The notes below the pieces were generated by a model that was not told the DNA's origin, searched no databases, and was given only the letters and a program-made list of their open reading frames with translations. This document shows positions 7,705 to 16,519 of a stretch of 64,000 bases of DNA, one piece after another. The DNA lies in NCBI GenBank assembly GCA_934457415.1, contig CAKSHM010000001.1, positions 252,411 to 316,410 on the forward strand. Reading direction: 5' to 3'. The position numbers were made by a program, and so were the translations under genes. The DNA comes from an uncultured Eubacteriales bacterium. GTDB lineage: Bacteria > Bacillota > Clostridia > Oscillospirales > Acutalibacteraceae. The first letter of the stretch is position 1, and every line of letters starts with the position of its first letter.

Positions 7705-8538
7705 TTGCCGTTAAAGTTGATGTATATTACGAATGATCCTGCCGTTGCGCTTATAGCCGAGAAATACGGGGTAGACAGAATTTGGGTTGATTTGGAAACT
7801 CTCGGAAAAGAAAAACGCCAGCACAATATGAACACTGTAAAATCCAAGCACGGTATTCAAGATATTTTTAATATTTCAAATTTACTTACAAGGTCGGAAA
7901 TGCTTGTCCGAATCAATCCGATCAACGATTCTTCGGAAAAAGAAATAAATCAAGTAATCGATGCCGGAGCGGATATCATTATGCTTCCGATGTGGAAAAA
8001 ATCAGAAGAAGTAAAAGAATTCATCGAAATAGTCAAAGGGAGGGTGAAAACCACACTGCTGTTAGAAACCAAAGAAGCTGTTGACTGTCTTGATGATGTT
8101 TTAAAGTCGGGCGGATTTGACGAGGTACATATAGGGTTAAATGATTTGCATTTGAGCTACGGTTTGAATTTTATGTTTGAATTGATATCAAATAAAACAG
8201 TTGAAAATATCAGCTTTAAGCTGAAAAAAGCCAACGTGCCTTTTGGATTCGGCGGTATATCAAAATTGGGAGACGGCTTGTTGCCTGCTGAAAAAATAAT
8301 TGTCGAGCATTATCGGGTCGGATCTACAAGAGCTATCTTATCAAGAAGCTTTTGTGATACTGCAAAGGAAAAGAATCTTGAAAAGATAGAGAATATTTTT
8401 AAAACTAATATGAAACTTTTAAGAAGCTTAGAAAATAAAATATCTGAATTTGATACAGATGATTTTGATAGAAATTTTGATGAAATAAAGCTTATCGTTA
8501 ATGGAATTGTTAAAGAAATGAAGTGTGTTAATAAATGA
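7705..8538 (+). CDS. HpcH/HpaI-type class II aldolase
   Basis: 277 aa, predicted metal-dependent pyruvate/oxoacid aldolase or related C-C lyase of the HpcH/HpaI fold. It starts at TTG 7705 with AGGGG about 9 nt upstream. Family marks: VDLE near residue 29 in place of the usual DxEH, 'LVRI' with R69, E121 in LLLETKEAVD (metal ligand position) and D147 in IGLNDL (family: IGPxDL). Family members cleave or form 4-hydroxy-2-oxo acids; the actual substrate here cannot be read from sequence. The gene overlaps the next one by 4 bp (ATGA), so the two are translationally coupled. Together with the decarboxylase and the aminotransferase downstream it probably makes a small building block for the polysaccharide; that part is inference. 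Confidence 0.75.
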   Translation: MPLKLMYITNDPAVALIAEKYGVDRIWVDLETLGKEKRQHNMNTVKSKHGIQDIFNISNLLTRSEMLVRINPINDSSEKEINQVIDAGADIIMLPMWKKSEEVKEFIEIVKGRVKTTLLLETKEAVDCLDDVLKSGGFDEVHIGLNDLHLSYGLNFMFELISNKTVENISFKLKKANVPFGFGGISKLGDGLLPAEKIIVEHYRVGSTRAILSRSFCDTAKEKNLEKIENIFKTNMKLLRSLENKISEFDTDDFDRNFDEIKLIVNGIVKEMKCVNK

Positions 8539-9752
8539 ATTTTGATTATCAAAAGATAAATAATTGTATGGAAAATTACGGAGACGCTTTTTATCTGCTT
8601 GATTCATATCAGTTTAAAGAAAATTTTTTACAGTTAAAGAAAGCCTTTTCTGATATTTATCCAAATTTTAATATAGCTTACTCCTATAAAACCAATTATA
8701 CGCCGGAACTCTGCAAGATTGTTGATGAACTCGGGGGCTATGCAGAAGTTGTTTCGGACATGGAGATGGAAATTGCGTTAAGAATCGGCGTTTCGCCGAA
8801 AAAAATAATTTGGAACGGTCCTTATAAAAACCTTAAAAAGGTTAAGGAGCTGTTATTCCTTGGCGGTACCGTTAATTTGGACTCATCTTATGAAGTGGAT
8901 TTTTTAAAAAAATTAGCTGAAAAATATCCCGAAAAGATATTAAAAATCGGTATTAGGTGTAATTTTGATATTAACGATGGGGTTGTTTCGCGTTTTGGAT
9001 TTGATACAGATTCAAATGAATTCGTGCGTGCAATGGAATTTGTTTCAAATAAAAGTAACATCCGCTTTGTTGGCTTGCAATGTCATTTTGCCTCAAGAAA
9101 TTTAAATACTTGGAAGCCTCGCGCAAAGGGAATGCTTGATTTAATTGATACCCTCGGAATCATTCCGGAGCATATTGATTTAGGCGGTGGTCTTTTCGGC
9201 AAAATGAATGATACCTTAAAAGCACAGTTTGATTCCTATATTCCGGATTATAATGAATACGCGCATGAAGTCGCTCCTTTATTTGCTGAAAAATTTTCAA
9301 AAACGGAAAATCCGCCTTTGTTATTAGTCGAACCCGGAAGCGCACTTGTCGGCGATTGCATGAAATTTGCGACAAGGGTTATAAACATCAAAACCGTAAG
9401 GAATAAAACAATCGCCACAGTCCTCGGAAGTATTTATAATATCAACCCGACCTTAAATAAAAAAAATCCTCCGATAGATATACTTCATTGCGGAGAAAAA
9501 ACAAAAAGATATGACGATTTGGATTTCGGTGGTTTTACTTGTATTGAGTCTGATTATTTGTATCGGCACTTCAGCGGTAATCTTGCAGTGAATGATATAG
9601 TTGTCTTCGGAAATGTCGGCTCATATTCAGTTGTTTTAAAACCTCCTTTTATTTTGCCGAATTTTCCGGTTCTTGATATTTGCGGAAATCATCAAAAAGT
9701 TGTTAAGCGTAAAGAAAATTTTGACGATTTATTTCATACTTTTAGTTTTTGA
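8535..9752 (+). CDS. Fold-III PLP-dependent decarboxylase
   Basis: 405 aa, of the alanine racemase-fold/diaminopimelate-ornithine decarboxylase superfamily. Lys52 in AYSYKTNYTP is the Schiff-base lysine; GGG at 217-219 binds PLP phosphate; EPGSALVGD is the family EPGR-like block; a late 'FTCIESDYL' gives the conserved Cys and Asp used across the dimer interface. The specificity helix carries HFASRN instead of the HIGSQ of diaminopimelate decarboxylase, so a different amino-acid substrate is likely. Biosynthetic lysine genes are absent nearby. It overlaps the aldolase gene by 4 bp and precedes the sugar transferase by 9 bp, so it belongs to the polysaccharide operon. It could produce an amine that is attached to a uronic acid as an amide, but this is speculation. 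Confidence 0.8.
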   Translation: MNFDYQKINNCMENYGDAFYLLDSYQFKENFLQLKKAFSDIYPNFNIAYSYKTNYTPELCKIVDELGGYAEVVSDMEMEIALRIGVSPKKIIWNGPYKNLKKVKELLFLGGTVNLDSSYEVDFLKKLAEKYPEKILKIGIRCNFDINDGVVSRFGFDTDSNEFVRAMEFVSNKSNIRFVGLQCHFASRNLNTWKPRAKGMLDLIDTLGIIPEHIDLGGGLFGKMNDTLKAQFDSYIPDYNEYAHEVAPLFAEKFSKTENPPLLLVEPGSALVGDCMKFATRVINIKTVRNKTIATVLGSIYNINPTLNKKNPPIDILHCGEKTKRYDDLDFGGFTCIESDYLYRHFSGNLAVNDIVVFGNVGSYSVVLKPPFILPNFPVLDICGNHQKVVKRKENFDDLFHTFSF

Positions 9753-9761
9753 GGAAGAATA

Positions 9762-10469
9762 ATGAACAATTTTTTAAAAAGATTTTTTGATATTCTTTTT
9801 TCCGTTTTAGGTTTAATATTGTTAGTTCCTCTGTTTTTAATAATCTCTTTGGCAATAAAACTTGATTCTAACGGTCCTGTTTTTTTTAAACAGGAAAGAA
9901 GAACAATAAACGGAAAAATATTTAAAATGTATAAATTCCGCACAATGATAGTAAATGCAGAAAAAACCGGCTCGGGTATTTTTAATTTCAGAAATGATCC
10001 GAGAGTTACAACGGTTGGTAGGTTTTTGAGAAATACAAGCCTCGATGAACTTCCGCAGCTGTTTAATGTTTTAAGGGGAGACTTGTCGCTGGTTGGGCCG
10101 CGGCCGTGCGTTACATATGAACTCGGAGATTTTGATACCTTAAACAGTAAATACAAAAAAAGATTTTCTGTCCGTGCAGGGATAACAGGTCTTGCTCAAA
10201 TAAAAGGCAGAAATGAAAATTCATGGGAAGAAAAAGTTACTTTTGATAATATTTATATTGATAAATTTAAAAAATACGGTATTTTTCTTGATTTAAAAAT
10301 TCTTTGTTTAACATTTTTAAGCGTATTTAAAAGCAAAAATATTTATGAAGAAAAAGCAGACGAATCACTTGACGATATTGCTGCCGCAAAGGCTGAAGAA
10401 CAGGAAATCATTCGTTTGGCTCATATACCGGATGAAGAATATATAAAAGAATCCGTTTTGATGAAGTAA
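9762..10469 (+). CDS. Undecaprenyl-phosphate sugar phosphotransferase (initiating transferase)
   Basis: 235 aa, small PglC/WcaJ-C-terminal-type phosphoglycosyl transferase that moves a sugar-1-phosphate from a UDP-sugar to undecaprenyl phosphate at the inner face of the membrane, starting repeat-unit synthesis. One hydrophobic re-entrant helix at residues about 9-33 (DILFSVLGLILLVPLFLII) is followed by KFRTM, SLDELPQL and GDLSLVGPRP, the family signature. The C-terminal ~35 residues form an acidic, charged tail beyond the usual domain. The ribosome binding site is GAGGAAG before ATG 9762. Its presence shows that the operon makes a lipid-linked repeat unit handled by the Wzx/Wzy route, which agrees with the flippase and polymerase genes downstream. 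Confidence 0.92.
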   Translation: MNNFLKRFFDILFSVLGLILLVPLFLIISLAIKLDSNGPVFFKQERRTINGKIFKMYKFRTMIVNAEKTGSGIFNFRNDPRVTTVGRFLRNTSLDELPQLFNVLRGDLSLVGPRPCVTYELGDFDTLNSKYKKRFSVRAGITGLAQIKGRNENSWEEKVTFDNIYIDKFKKYGIFLDLKILCLTFLSVFKSKNIYEEKADESLDDIAAAKAEEQEIIRLAHIPDEEYIKESVLMK

Positions 10470-10479
10470 GGAGAGAATT

Positions 10480-11406
10480 ATGAAAACTGATGTTGCAAAC
10501 AGATTTATATGGTTTAAAGGGAAAATATTAAATGTTAATGACGCAAAAATCAATATTCTTGCGCCGACATCTCAATTCGGATTAAATGTCTTTGAGGGTA
10601 TTCCATGTTATTGGAATGACAGAATAAAACAATTGTATGCATTTCGGCTTAATGATCATTATGAGAGACTTCTTCGTTCTGCAAAGCTTATTCAGATTAA
10701 CTGTACTTATACTAAAGAGGAAATGAAAAAAGCGCTTGTTGAAGTTGTAAAAGCAAATGAATATGATGAAAACCTATCTGTAAGACAAACTCTGTTTGTA
10801 GACGGTTTTGGATCATGGGGCTCCTCTGAGCCGGTAGATATGTTTGTGGCTCCTATTCCGAAAGGCAAAACAAGTTCGGAGTATAACAAAAAAGGGTTGA
10901 ATTGCTGTATTACTTCTTGGAGGAGAATTTCCGACACAACACTTTCTCCGAGAATTAAATGCGGTGCAAATTATATTAACAGCCGTATGGGTCAGCGAGA
11001 GGCTATTCGTAACGGATACGATACCTGCATATTTTTGAATGAAGCAGGTAAGGTTGCGGAAGGGCCGGGGTCTTGTTTCTTTATGATAAAAAACGGTATG
11101 GTTATCACCCCCAAGCTTACCGACAGTGTTTTGGAAAGTATTACAAGAGATACTATTATTAAACTTGCAAAGATGAAAGGCTATAAGGTCGAGGAAAGAA
11201 GCATTGACAGAACAGAGCTGTATACCTGCGATGAGGCGTTTCTTTGCGGTTCTGCTATGGAGATCACACCGGTTCTTTCGGTTGACAGATATGAAATCAA
11301 TAAAGGCTTATCCGGAGAAATAACAAAAGACTTACATAGATTCTATCTTGATGCCGCAATGGGAGAAATATCTGAATTAAAAGATTGGATAACACCTATA
11401 TTTTAG
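10480..11406 (+). CDS. Class IV aminotransferase (branched-chain/D-amino acid aminotransferase family)
   Basis: 308 aa PLP enzyme. K160 in SPRIKCGANYINSR is the Schiff-base lysine; 'VAEGPGSCFF' stands for the usual EGSGENIF cofactor block; 'LCGSAMEITPV' matches the FTGTAAEVTPV block that holds the PLP phosphate. The N-terminal GLNVFEGI corresponds to the class IV 'G.gvFEG.r' motif. The altered EGPGSC block argues against a standard IlvE. It sits between the initiating transferase and a glycosyltransferase, 10 and 39 bp from its neighbours, so a role in making an amino-acid or amine ornament on the polysaccharide is more likely than housekeeping branched-chain metabolism. The ribosome binding site is GGAGAG before ATG 10480. 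Confidence 0.85.
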   Translation: MKTDVANRFIWFKGKILNVNDAKINILAPTSQFGLNVFEGIPCYWNDRIKQLYAFRLNDHYERLLRSAKLIQINCTYTKEEMKKALVEVVKANEYDENLSVRQTLFVDGFGSWGSSEPVDMFVAPIPKGKTSSEYNKKGLNCCITSWRRISDTTLSPRIKCGANYINSRMGQREAIRNGYDTCIFLNEAGKVAEGPGSCFFMIKNGMVITPKLTDSVLESITRDTIIKLAKMKGYKVEERSIDRTELYTCDEAFLCGSAMEITPVLSVDRYEINKGLSGEITKDLHRFYLDAAMGEISELKDWITPIF

Positions 11407-11445
11407 TTTTATACAAAAAAAGGATAAACATTATAAGGGGAAATT

Positions 11446-12213
11446 ATGAGTAGAAAGTATACAGATGGGCTTGTATCGATTATTATGCCGATATATAATT
11501 CGGAAAAACATCTTAAGGAAGCACTTGATTCTGTTTTTTCGCAGAGCTATAAAAATATCGAAGCGGTTCTTGTCGATGATTGCTCAAATGATAATTCTGC
11601 AATAATTATAGCCGAAATGCAAAAAAATCATCCGGAAATAAAATATTTTTTACAAGAAAAAAACATGGGAGCGGGAGCAGCCAGAAATAAGGCTTTGGAA
11701 TTGGCTGACGGTCAGTATGTTGCATTCCTTGACAGTGATGATATTTGGGAAAGCAATAAAATTTCGGAACAAATTGCATTGATGAAGAACAAAAAATCTC
11801 CTTTTTCTTATACAGCGATTGAAATGATAAATGAAAAAGGAAATCTTATAAAAAGCAAAAGGAACATAAAGGAAGAATGCGATTACAAATATCTTCTTCA
11901 TAACACCGTTATAGCGACTTCTTCGGTAGTAATAGACAGAAATGTTTTAGGAGATTTTCGTATGCCGCTGCGCAGAGGCGGTCAGGATTATGCTACTTGG
12001 CTGAAACTATTGCATAACGGTACCGTTGCATGCGGAATAAATGATGCTCTTGTGAAATACCGTGTTGCGAGCGGTTCGCTGTCTTCTAATAAATTTAAAA
12101 GTATAAAGCAGGTTTGGGAAATTCAAACGCAGGATGAAGGAATCAATAGGTTAAATGCCGCTTTTCATGTAACGTGCTTCTGCTTTAATGCTTTTAAAAA
12201 GTATTTTATGTGA
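11446..12213 (+). CDS. Family 2 glycosyltransferase
   Basis: 255 aa, GT-A fold, inverting. Opening strand SIIMPIYNSEKHLKEALDSV is the GT2 nucleotide-binding start; VDDCSNDNS and DSDD at residues 96-99 supply the acidic metal/UDP ligands. There is no membrane segment, so it acts on lipid-linked intermediates at the cytoplasmic membrane face. Donor and acceptor cannot be told from sequence. AGGGGA lies before ATG 11446. Its stop overlaps the start region of the next gene. Confidence 0.88.
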   Translation: MSRKYTDGLVSIIMPIYNSEKHLKEALDSVFSQSYKNIEAVLVDDCSNDNSAIIIAEMQKNHPEIKYFLQEKNMGAGAARNKALELADGQYVAFLDSDDIWESNKISEQIALMKNKKSPFSYTAIEMINEKGNLIKSKRNIKEECDYKYLLHNTVIATSSVVIDRNVLGDFRMPLRRGGQDYATWLKLLHNGTVACGINDALVKYRVASGSLSSNKFKSIKQVWEIQTQDEGINRLNAAFHVTCFCFNAFKKYFM

Positions 12214-12221
12214 GGTTTGTT

Positions 12222-13271
12222 GTGAATAAAATATGTATAATCGGACATTTTGGGTTTGGACAGAACCTTTTGAACGGACAGACAATTAAGACTAAAATTA
12301 TTACTGCTGAAATTGAAAAAAATTTCGGTAAAAAAAATGTGAAACCGCTTGATCTTGCAGGAGGACTAAAAAGAATACCGGACTTGCTTTTGCAGGTTCC
12401 GAAAGCTCTTAAAAAATGTGATGACATTATCATTATGCCTGTTGAAAACGGTTTGCGCTTTTTGTCTCCTGTTCTTGGTTTTTGGAATAAATTTTTTAAG
12501 AAAAAGCTGCACTATGTTGTAATAGGCGGTTGGCTGCCTGAATTTTTATCAGAAAAGAAGCTTTTAAAAGCTTCTTTAAAGAAGTTTAACGGTATTTATG
12601 TCGAAACCCAAACAATGAAAACGGCGCTCGAAAAGCAGGGATTTAATAATATTTTCGTTATGCCGAATTGCAAAAAATTAACCGTCCTTTCTGAAAATGA
12701 GCTTGTTTACCCTAAAGGCACACCGTTGAAGCTCTGCACCTTTTCAAGGGTTATGAAAGAAAAGGGAATAGAAGATGCGGTCAATGCGGTGATTTCAGTA
12801 AATAAAGCTTTTGGCAGTAAAATTTATTCTTTAGATATTTACGGACAGGTGGACGAAAATCAAACCGAATGGTTTGAAAATTTAAGAAAATCCTTTCCCG
12901 ATTATATTTCTTATAAGGGACTTGTGCCTTTTGAAAAAAGCGTAGAAACGATAAAAAATTATTTTGCTTTGCTTTTTCCAACCTTTTATGAGGGCGAGGG
13001 CTTTGCCGGAACTTTAATTGACACCTTTTCGGCAGGCGTTCCCGTTATCGCAAGCGACTGGAAATATAACTCGGAAATCGTAAATGAAAATGTAGGATTT
13101 TTGTATAAAACAGGAAATCAAAAGGAATTTGAAAATATTTTAAAATCGGCGGCGGAAAATCCTTCGGAAGTAATAAAAAAGAAAAAGCTTTGTTTAAAAG
13201 AAGCCGAGAAATATAAACCCGATGAGGCTATTAAGATTTTAATTGAAAAAATAAAAGGCGATGAAATTTAA
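12222..13271 (+). CDS. Family 4 glycosyltransferase
   Basis: About 349 aa, GT-B fold, retaining. The start is placed at GTG 12222 because GAGG lies 6 nt upstream and the protein then begins MNKICIIGHFGFG; an earlier GTG at 12210 is possible but has no spaced ribosome binding site. The C-terminal half has KLCTFSRVMKEKGIEDAV (nucleotide-binding domain entry) and FYEGEGFAGTLIDTFSAGVP, the GT4 E-x7-E region in a divergent form with TFSAG for EAMA. It is a repeat-unit transferase of unknown linkage. Confidence 0.82.
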   Translation: MNKICIIGHFGFGQNLLNGQTIKTKIITAEIEKNFGKKNVKPLDLAGGLKRIPDLLLQVPKALKKCDDIIIMPVENGLRFLSPVLGFWNKFFKKKLHYVVIGGWLPEFLSEKKLLKASLKKFNGIYVETQTMKTALEKQGFNNIFVMPNCKKLTVLSENELVYPKGTPLKLCTFSRVMKEKGIEDAVNAVISVNKAFGSKIYSLDIYGQVDENQTEWFENLRKSFPDYISYKGLVPFEKSVETIKNYFALLFPTFYEGEGFAGTLIDTFSAGVPVIASDWKYNSEIVNENVGFLYKTGNQKEFENILKSAAENPSEVIKKKKLCLKEAEKYKPDEAIKILIEKIKGDEI

Positions 13272-13303
13272 AAAATGTATCAAGGAATTGGGGAATAACC
13301 AAA

Positions 13304-13360
13304 ACAGCTTTTTTAAACCCAAAAAAGCATTTGTAAAAAAAGCTGTGCAGAAAATTTTTT
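13304..13360 (+). terminator. Intra-operon hairpin, possible attenuator
   Basis: ACAGCTTTTTT at 13304-13314 pairs with AAAAAAGCTGT at 13335-13345 (11 bp), and a run AAAATTTTTT follows at 13351-13360. It occupies the only gap of about 100 bp in an otherwise overlapping operon, between the third and fourth transferase genes, so it may trim expression of the distal genes. Confidence 0.45.
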
Positions 13361-13374
13361 AATGAGGAAACAAA

Positions 13375-14451
13375 ATGAATATTGTTCAGGTTATGCCGGA
13401 GTTCGGTCTTGCCGGTGCGGAAATTATGTGTGAAAATTTAATATATGAACTTGTAAAACTCGGGCATAAAGTGACTGTTATCAGTATGTATGATTATCAT
13501 TCTCCTATTACAGAGCGGCTTGAAAAGGCAGGAATCGATATTCGGTATTTGGATAAAAAATTGGGCTTTGATTTTTCTATGTATAATAAAATGAGGCGTC
13601 TGTTTAAAGAAATTGAAACAGATGTTGTTCATACTCATCTGTATTCTGCTCAATATGCAATACCTGCTGCTATACTTGCGGGAGTAAAACACAGAGTCCA
13701 TACCGTTCACAATGTTGCCGAAAAAGAAAACGGCAGGCTTGCAAGAAGGCTAAATAAGTTCTTTTTTAAGCATTGTCACCTTATTCCTGTCGCGCTCAGC
13801 GAATTGATAAGAGATTCAATAGAGAAAGAATATAACATAGAAAAGGATAAAATCCCTGTAATTTACAATGGCATAGACCTTTCTAAATGTAAGCCTAAGA
13901 CCGATTACGCTGCCGACGGAGATTTTAAAATTTTACATATCGGAAGATTTTCCGAACAAAAAAACCATTTGGGGCTTGTTAAAGCTTTTAATGAATTTAA
14001 CAGCAAATATCCCGATAGCAAACTTTGGCTTATTGGCGACGGCGAAAAGAAACCGGAATTTGAAAAATATGTAAAAGACAACAATTTGACCTCAAAGGTG
14101 AAGTTTTTAGGATTGCAGAGCGATGTTTATACATTTTTGCATGACGCGGATATTTTTACCTTGCCGTCCAATTATGAGGGAATTCCTATGACTTTAATAG
14201 AAGCAATGGGAACAGGACTTCCGATTGTCGCAACAGCTGTCGGGGGAGTGCCGGATATGCTTAATAAGGAAAATTCGTTACTTGTGCAGGTTGATGTGAA
14301 GAAAATCTCAGAGGCATTTGAAAAATATTATTTATCGGAAGATTTAAGAAAGCTTAACGGACAGACCGCAAGAAGTAATGCAAATAAGTTTTCGTCAAAA
14401 ACTATGGCGGAGGAATACTGCAAAATTTATCGGGACGGAGTAAATAAATGA
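13375..14451 (+). CDS. Family 4 glycosyltransferase
   Basis: 358 aa. N-terminal MNIVQVMPEFGLAGAE has the glycine-rich acceptor-domain loop; the C-terminal domain has ILHIGRFSEQKNH, LWLIGDGEKK and YEGIPMTLIEAMGTGLPIV, a canonical GT4 donor site with the E-x7-E motif. It carries out a retaining transfer from a nucleotide sugar during repeat-unit assembly. TGAGGAAA precedes ATG 13375. The stop overlaps the next start by 4 bp (ATGA). Confidence 0.9.
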   Translation: MNIVQVMPEFGLAGAEIMCENLIYELVKLGHKVTVISMYDYHSPITERLEKAGIDIRYLDKKLGFDFSMYNKMRRLFKEIETDVVHTHLYSAQYAIPAAILAGVKHRVHTVHNVAEKENGRLARRLNKFFFKHCHLIPVALSELIRDSIEKEYNIEKDKIPVIYNGIDLSKCKPKTDYAADGDFKILHIGRFSEQKNHLGLVKAFNEFNSKYPDSKLWLIGDGEKKPEFEKYVKDNNLTSKVKFLGLQSDVYTFLHDADIFTLPSNYEGIPMTLIEAMGTGLPIVATAVGGVPDMLNKENSLLVQVDVKKISEAFEKYYLSEDLRKLNGQTARSNANKFSSKTMAEEYCKIYRDGVNK

Positions 14452-15167
14452 ATAAAACAATACACTATATCTGGCTCGGAGGAAAAAAGAAACCGAGAAA
14501 AATAAAAAAATGCATTTCCGGATGGAAAAAGAAAATGCCGGACTGGGAAATAAAAGAATGGAATGAGTCAAATGTTGATCTGGACAAATATTCCTTTTGC
14601 AGGGAAGCTTATGACGCAGGCAAATTCGCATTTGCGGCTGATGTCCTCAGATTTGAAATCCTTTTTAATGAGGGCGGTTTGTATTTCGATACCGATGTCA
14701 AAATTCTTAAGAGCTTAAATGATCTTACCGAAAAATATGAAGGATTTTCCGGATATGAATTTAATTCTGTAGCTCCCGGACTGGTATTATTTTGTGCTAA
14801 GAGCGGTAATCAAATACTCGCTGAAATGTTGGAGATTTATTCGAAAACACATTTCATTGTTAACGGCGAAGAAAACAAAAAGGTTGTCGGGATTTACTTC
14901 AGCGAGGTTCTGGAAAAACATGGCTTTGTATATGAGGATAAAGAACAGTGCTGCGACGGATTTACAGTTCTCCCAAGTACATACTTTTGCCCCACCGACG
15001 GCTTCGGTAACCCTATGAATTTCTCTGAGAATACATATTCCGTTCATTTATTTGCGGGCTCATGGTTACCACTGAATAAAAGATGCGAAAAAGCAATTAA
15101 GAGCTTTTTTTACAGACATCTCGGAAGGGAGAAAATTCAAAAGTGGATGCAGCTGTTAAAAAAATAG
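14448..15167 (+). CDS. GT32-like glycosyltransferase with DXD motif
   Basis: 239 aa, GT-A family of OCH1/capsule type. The N-terminus MNKTIHYIWLGG is the family opening (IPKxIHxIW); FAFAADVLRFEILFNEGG followed by D81-T-D83 is the conserved DXD block that binds the metal and nucleotide sugar. It starts inside the stop of the preceding gene (ATGA) and its end overlaps the polymerase gene by 25 bp. It is probably a cytosolic, membrane-associated side-chain or backbone transferase. Confidence 0.88.
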   Translation: MNKTIHYIWLGGKKKPRKIKKCISGWKKKMPDWEIKEWNESNVDLDKYSFCREAYDAGKFAFAADVLRFEILFNEGGLYFDTDVKILKSLNDLTEKYEGFSGYEFNSVAPGLVLFCAKSGNQILAEMLEIYSKTHFIVNGEENKKVVGIYFSEVLEKHGFVYEDKEQCCDGFTVLPSTYFCPTDGFGNPMNFSENTYSVHLFAGSWLPLNKRCEKAIKSFFYRHLGREKIQKWMQLLKK

Positions 15168-16519
15168 ACGCAGAATCAGGAAACGGTAAACTCAATTCAA
15201 AATATTTATTTGTTTCGTATGTTTTATGCCTGATGTCGGCAATTTTCTATTCTGTAACAGAAAGCAGTATAATAGGAATTCTGGCATCGGCTCTGATATG
15301 TGTTTTGGCATTTTTTTCTACGGTCGAAGACTATTTTGTTTTGATTTTCGGATTGCAGTTTTTAGGAAGAGCAATTTTGGTATCTTTCGGTTCTTCGCAA
15401 TTTGGATTTATCCTATTTGTTTATGCTATTTTATTCTTTAAATTTTTAATTAACAAAAGAGCGGTAAGTGTAGAATATCTTTTGATTTTTTTATTGCTGA
15501 TCTTAGATATTTATACCAGTGCCTATGCAGGAGTTTTTAAAATAGGAGACAATATAAACTGGGTCTTCTCGCTCTTATATGCTGTCTTTATAATTAAAAA
15601 CTGCGTTTTAAAAATTGATTTTCAAAAGCTTGTTATTTATTTTCTCTTGGCTCAGTGGACAATTTGCATTATAAATATTTTAGCCGAATACAGAATTTTC
15701 GGAAAATCCTTAGTTCCTGATATGTACGGAATTTATACGAAAGAACTGGAAGCCTTCGCTTTCGGTAAAGCCTATTCTTCGGTTGCCGGAGGAAACGGTA
15801 TTTCTTTAAACAATGCAATGGCGATAGCTTTTTGTATAATCCTTTTTCCTTATGCGAAAAGGCTGTATTTGAAGCTGTTTTATGTTTTAAGCATTCTGTT
15901 TTTGGGATATTGCGGAGTTATGGTTATTTCAAGAGGCTTTTATGTCGAACTCGGCATTTTCTTGGTTTTAATTCTTTTGGCAAATATTAAAAAGCCTTCG
16001 CAATTTATTTTTTATTTGATTTTGCTTCTTATAATAGCCGCTTTTATTTATTTTTATGCGTATGATAAGCTACTTGTTAATATCGACAGGGTTATTAACA
16101 GGTTTGATAAGGGCAACGACGACAGAGTCCTTTTAATCGAAAGCGCCAAAGAGCTTTTAAAGAGCAGACCTATGGTAACGGTTTTCGGAGCCGGTTCTTA
16201 TTATCCCGACACTTATGATTTTACGGCTCATAACATTTATTTTGATTCTCTTGTTTCTTTGGGAATAGTGGGGGCGTTGATTTACTGGATTGAAATTATA
16301 AAAGCTTTGTTTCAGGCCTATAAAAAATATGTTAAATTCGAGCTTAAAGCTTTTATACCGGCAATTATGCTGTTCGCATTTAAATTTGTCAGCGGCTCAA
16401 CAAGGGATGTCGGATTTTATTTCTATCTCGTTATGATTATTTCTTATGGAATTTTTGTTTCCGGAAAGGATACTGTAAATGGTAGAAAAACCAATCACCG
16501 TAATGACACCGGTATTTAA
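15143..16519 (+). CDS. Polysaccharide polymerase (Wzy/O-antigen ligase-like membrane protein)
   Basis: 458 aa with about ten to twelve hydrophobic helices. A short soluble N-terminus is followed by membrane segments, and a loop of about 80 residues near the centre-left (KDNINW to YSSVAGGN region) and a second near residue 310-370 contain the charged residues typical of Wzy-type polymerases (for example RFDKGNDDR, then 'FGAGSYYPD ... AHNIYFD' like the ligase/polymerase family 'ahN.yl.....G' motif). It joins lipid-linked repeat units outside the membrane. The start is GTG 15143 with AAGGGAG about 12 nt upstream; it overlaps the upstream gene by 25 bp and the downstream one by 41 bp. Confidence 0.82.
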   Translation: MDAAVKKIDAESGNGKLNSKYLFVSYVLCLMSAIFYSVTESSIIGILASALICVLAFFSTVEDYFVLIFGLQFLGRAILVSFGSSQFGFILFVYAILFFKFLINKRAVSVEYLLIFLLLILDIYTSAYAGVFKIGDNINWVFSLLYAVFIIKNCVLKIDFQKLVIYFLLAQWTICIINILAEYRIFGKSLVPDMYGIYTKELEAFAFGKAYSSVAGGNGISLNNAMAIAFCIILFPYAKRLYLKLFYVLSILFLGYCGVMVISRGFYVELGIFLVLILLANIKKPSQFIFYLILLLIIAAFIYFYAYDKLLVNIDRVINRFDKGNDDRVLLIESAKELLKSRPMVTVFGAGSYYPDTYDFTAHNIYFDSLVSLGIVGALIYWIEIIKALFQAYKKYVKFELKAFIPAIMLFAFKFVSGSTRDVGFYFYLVMIISYGIFVSGKDTVNGRKTNHRNDTGI

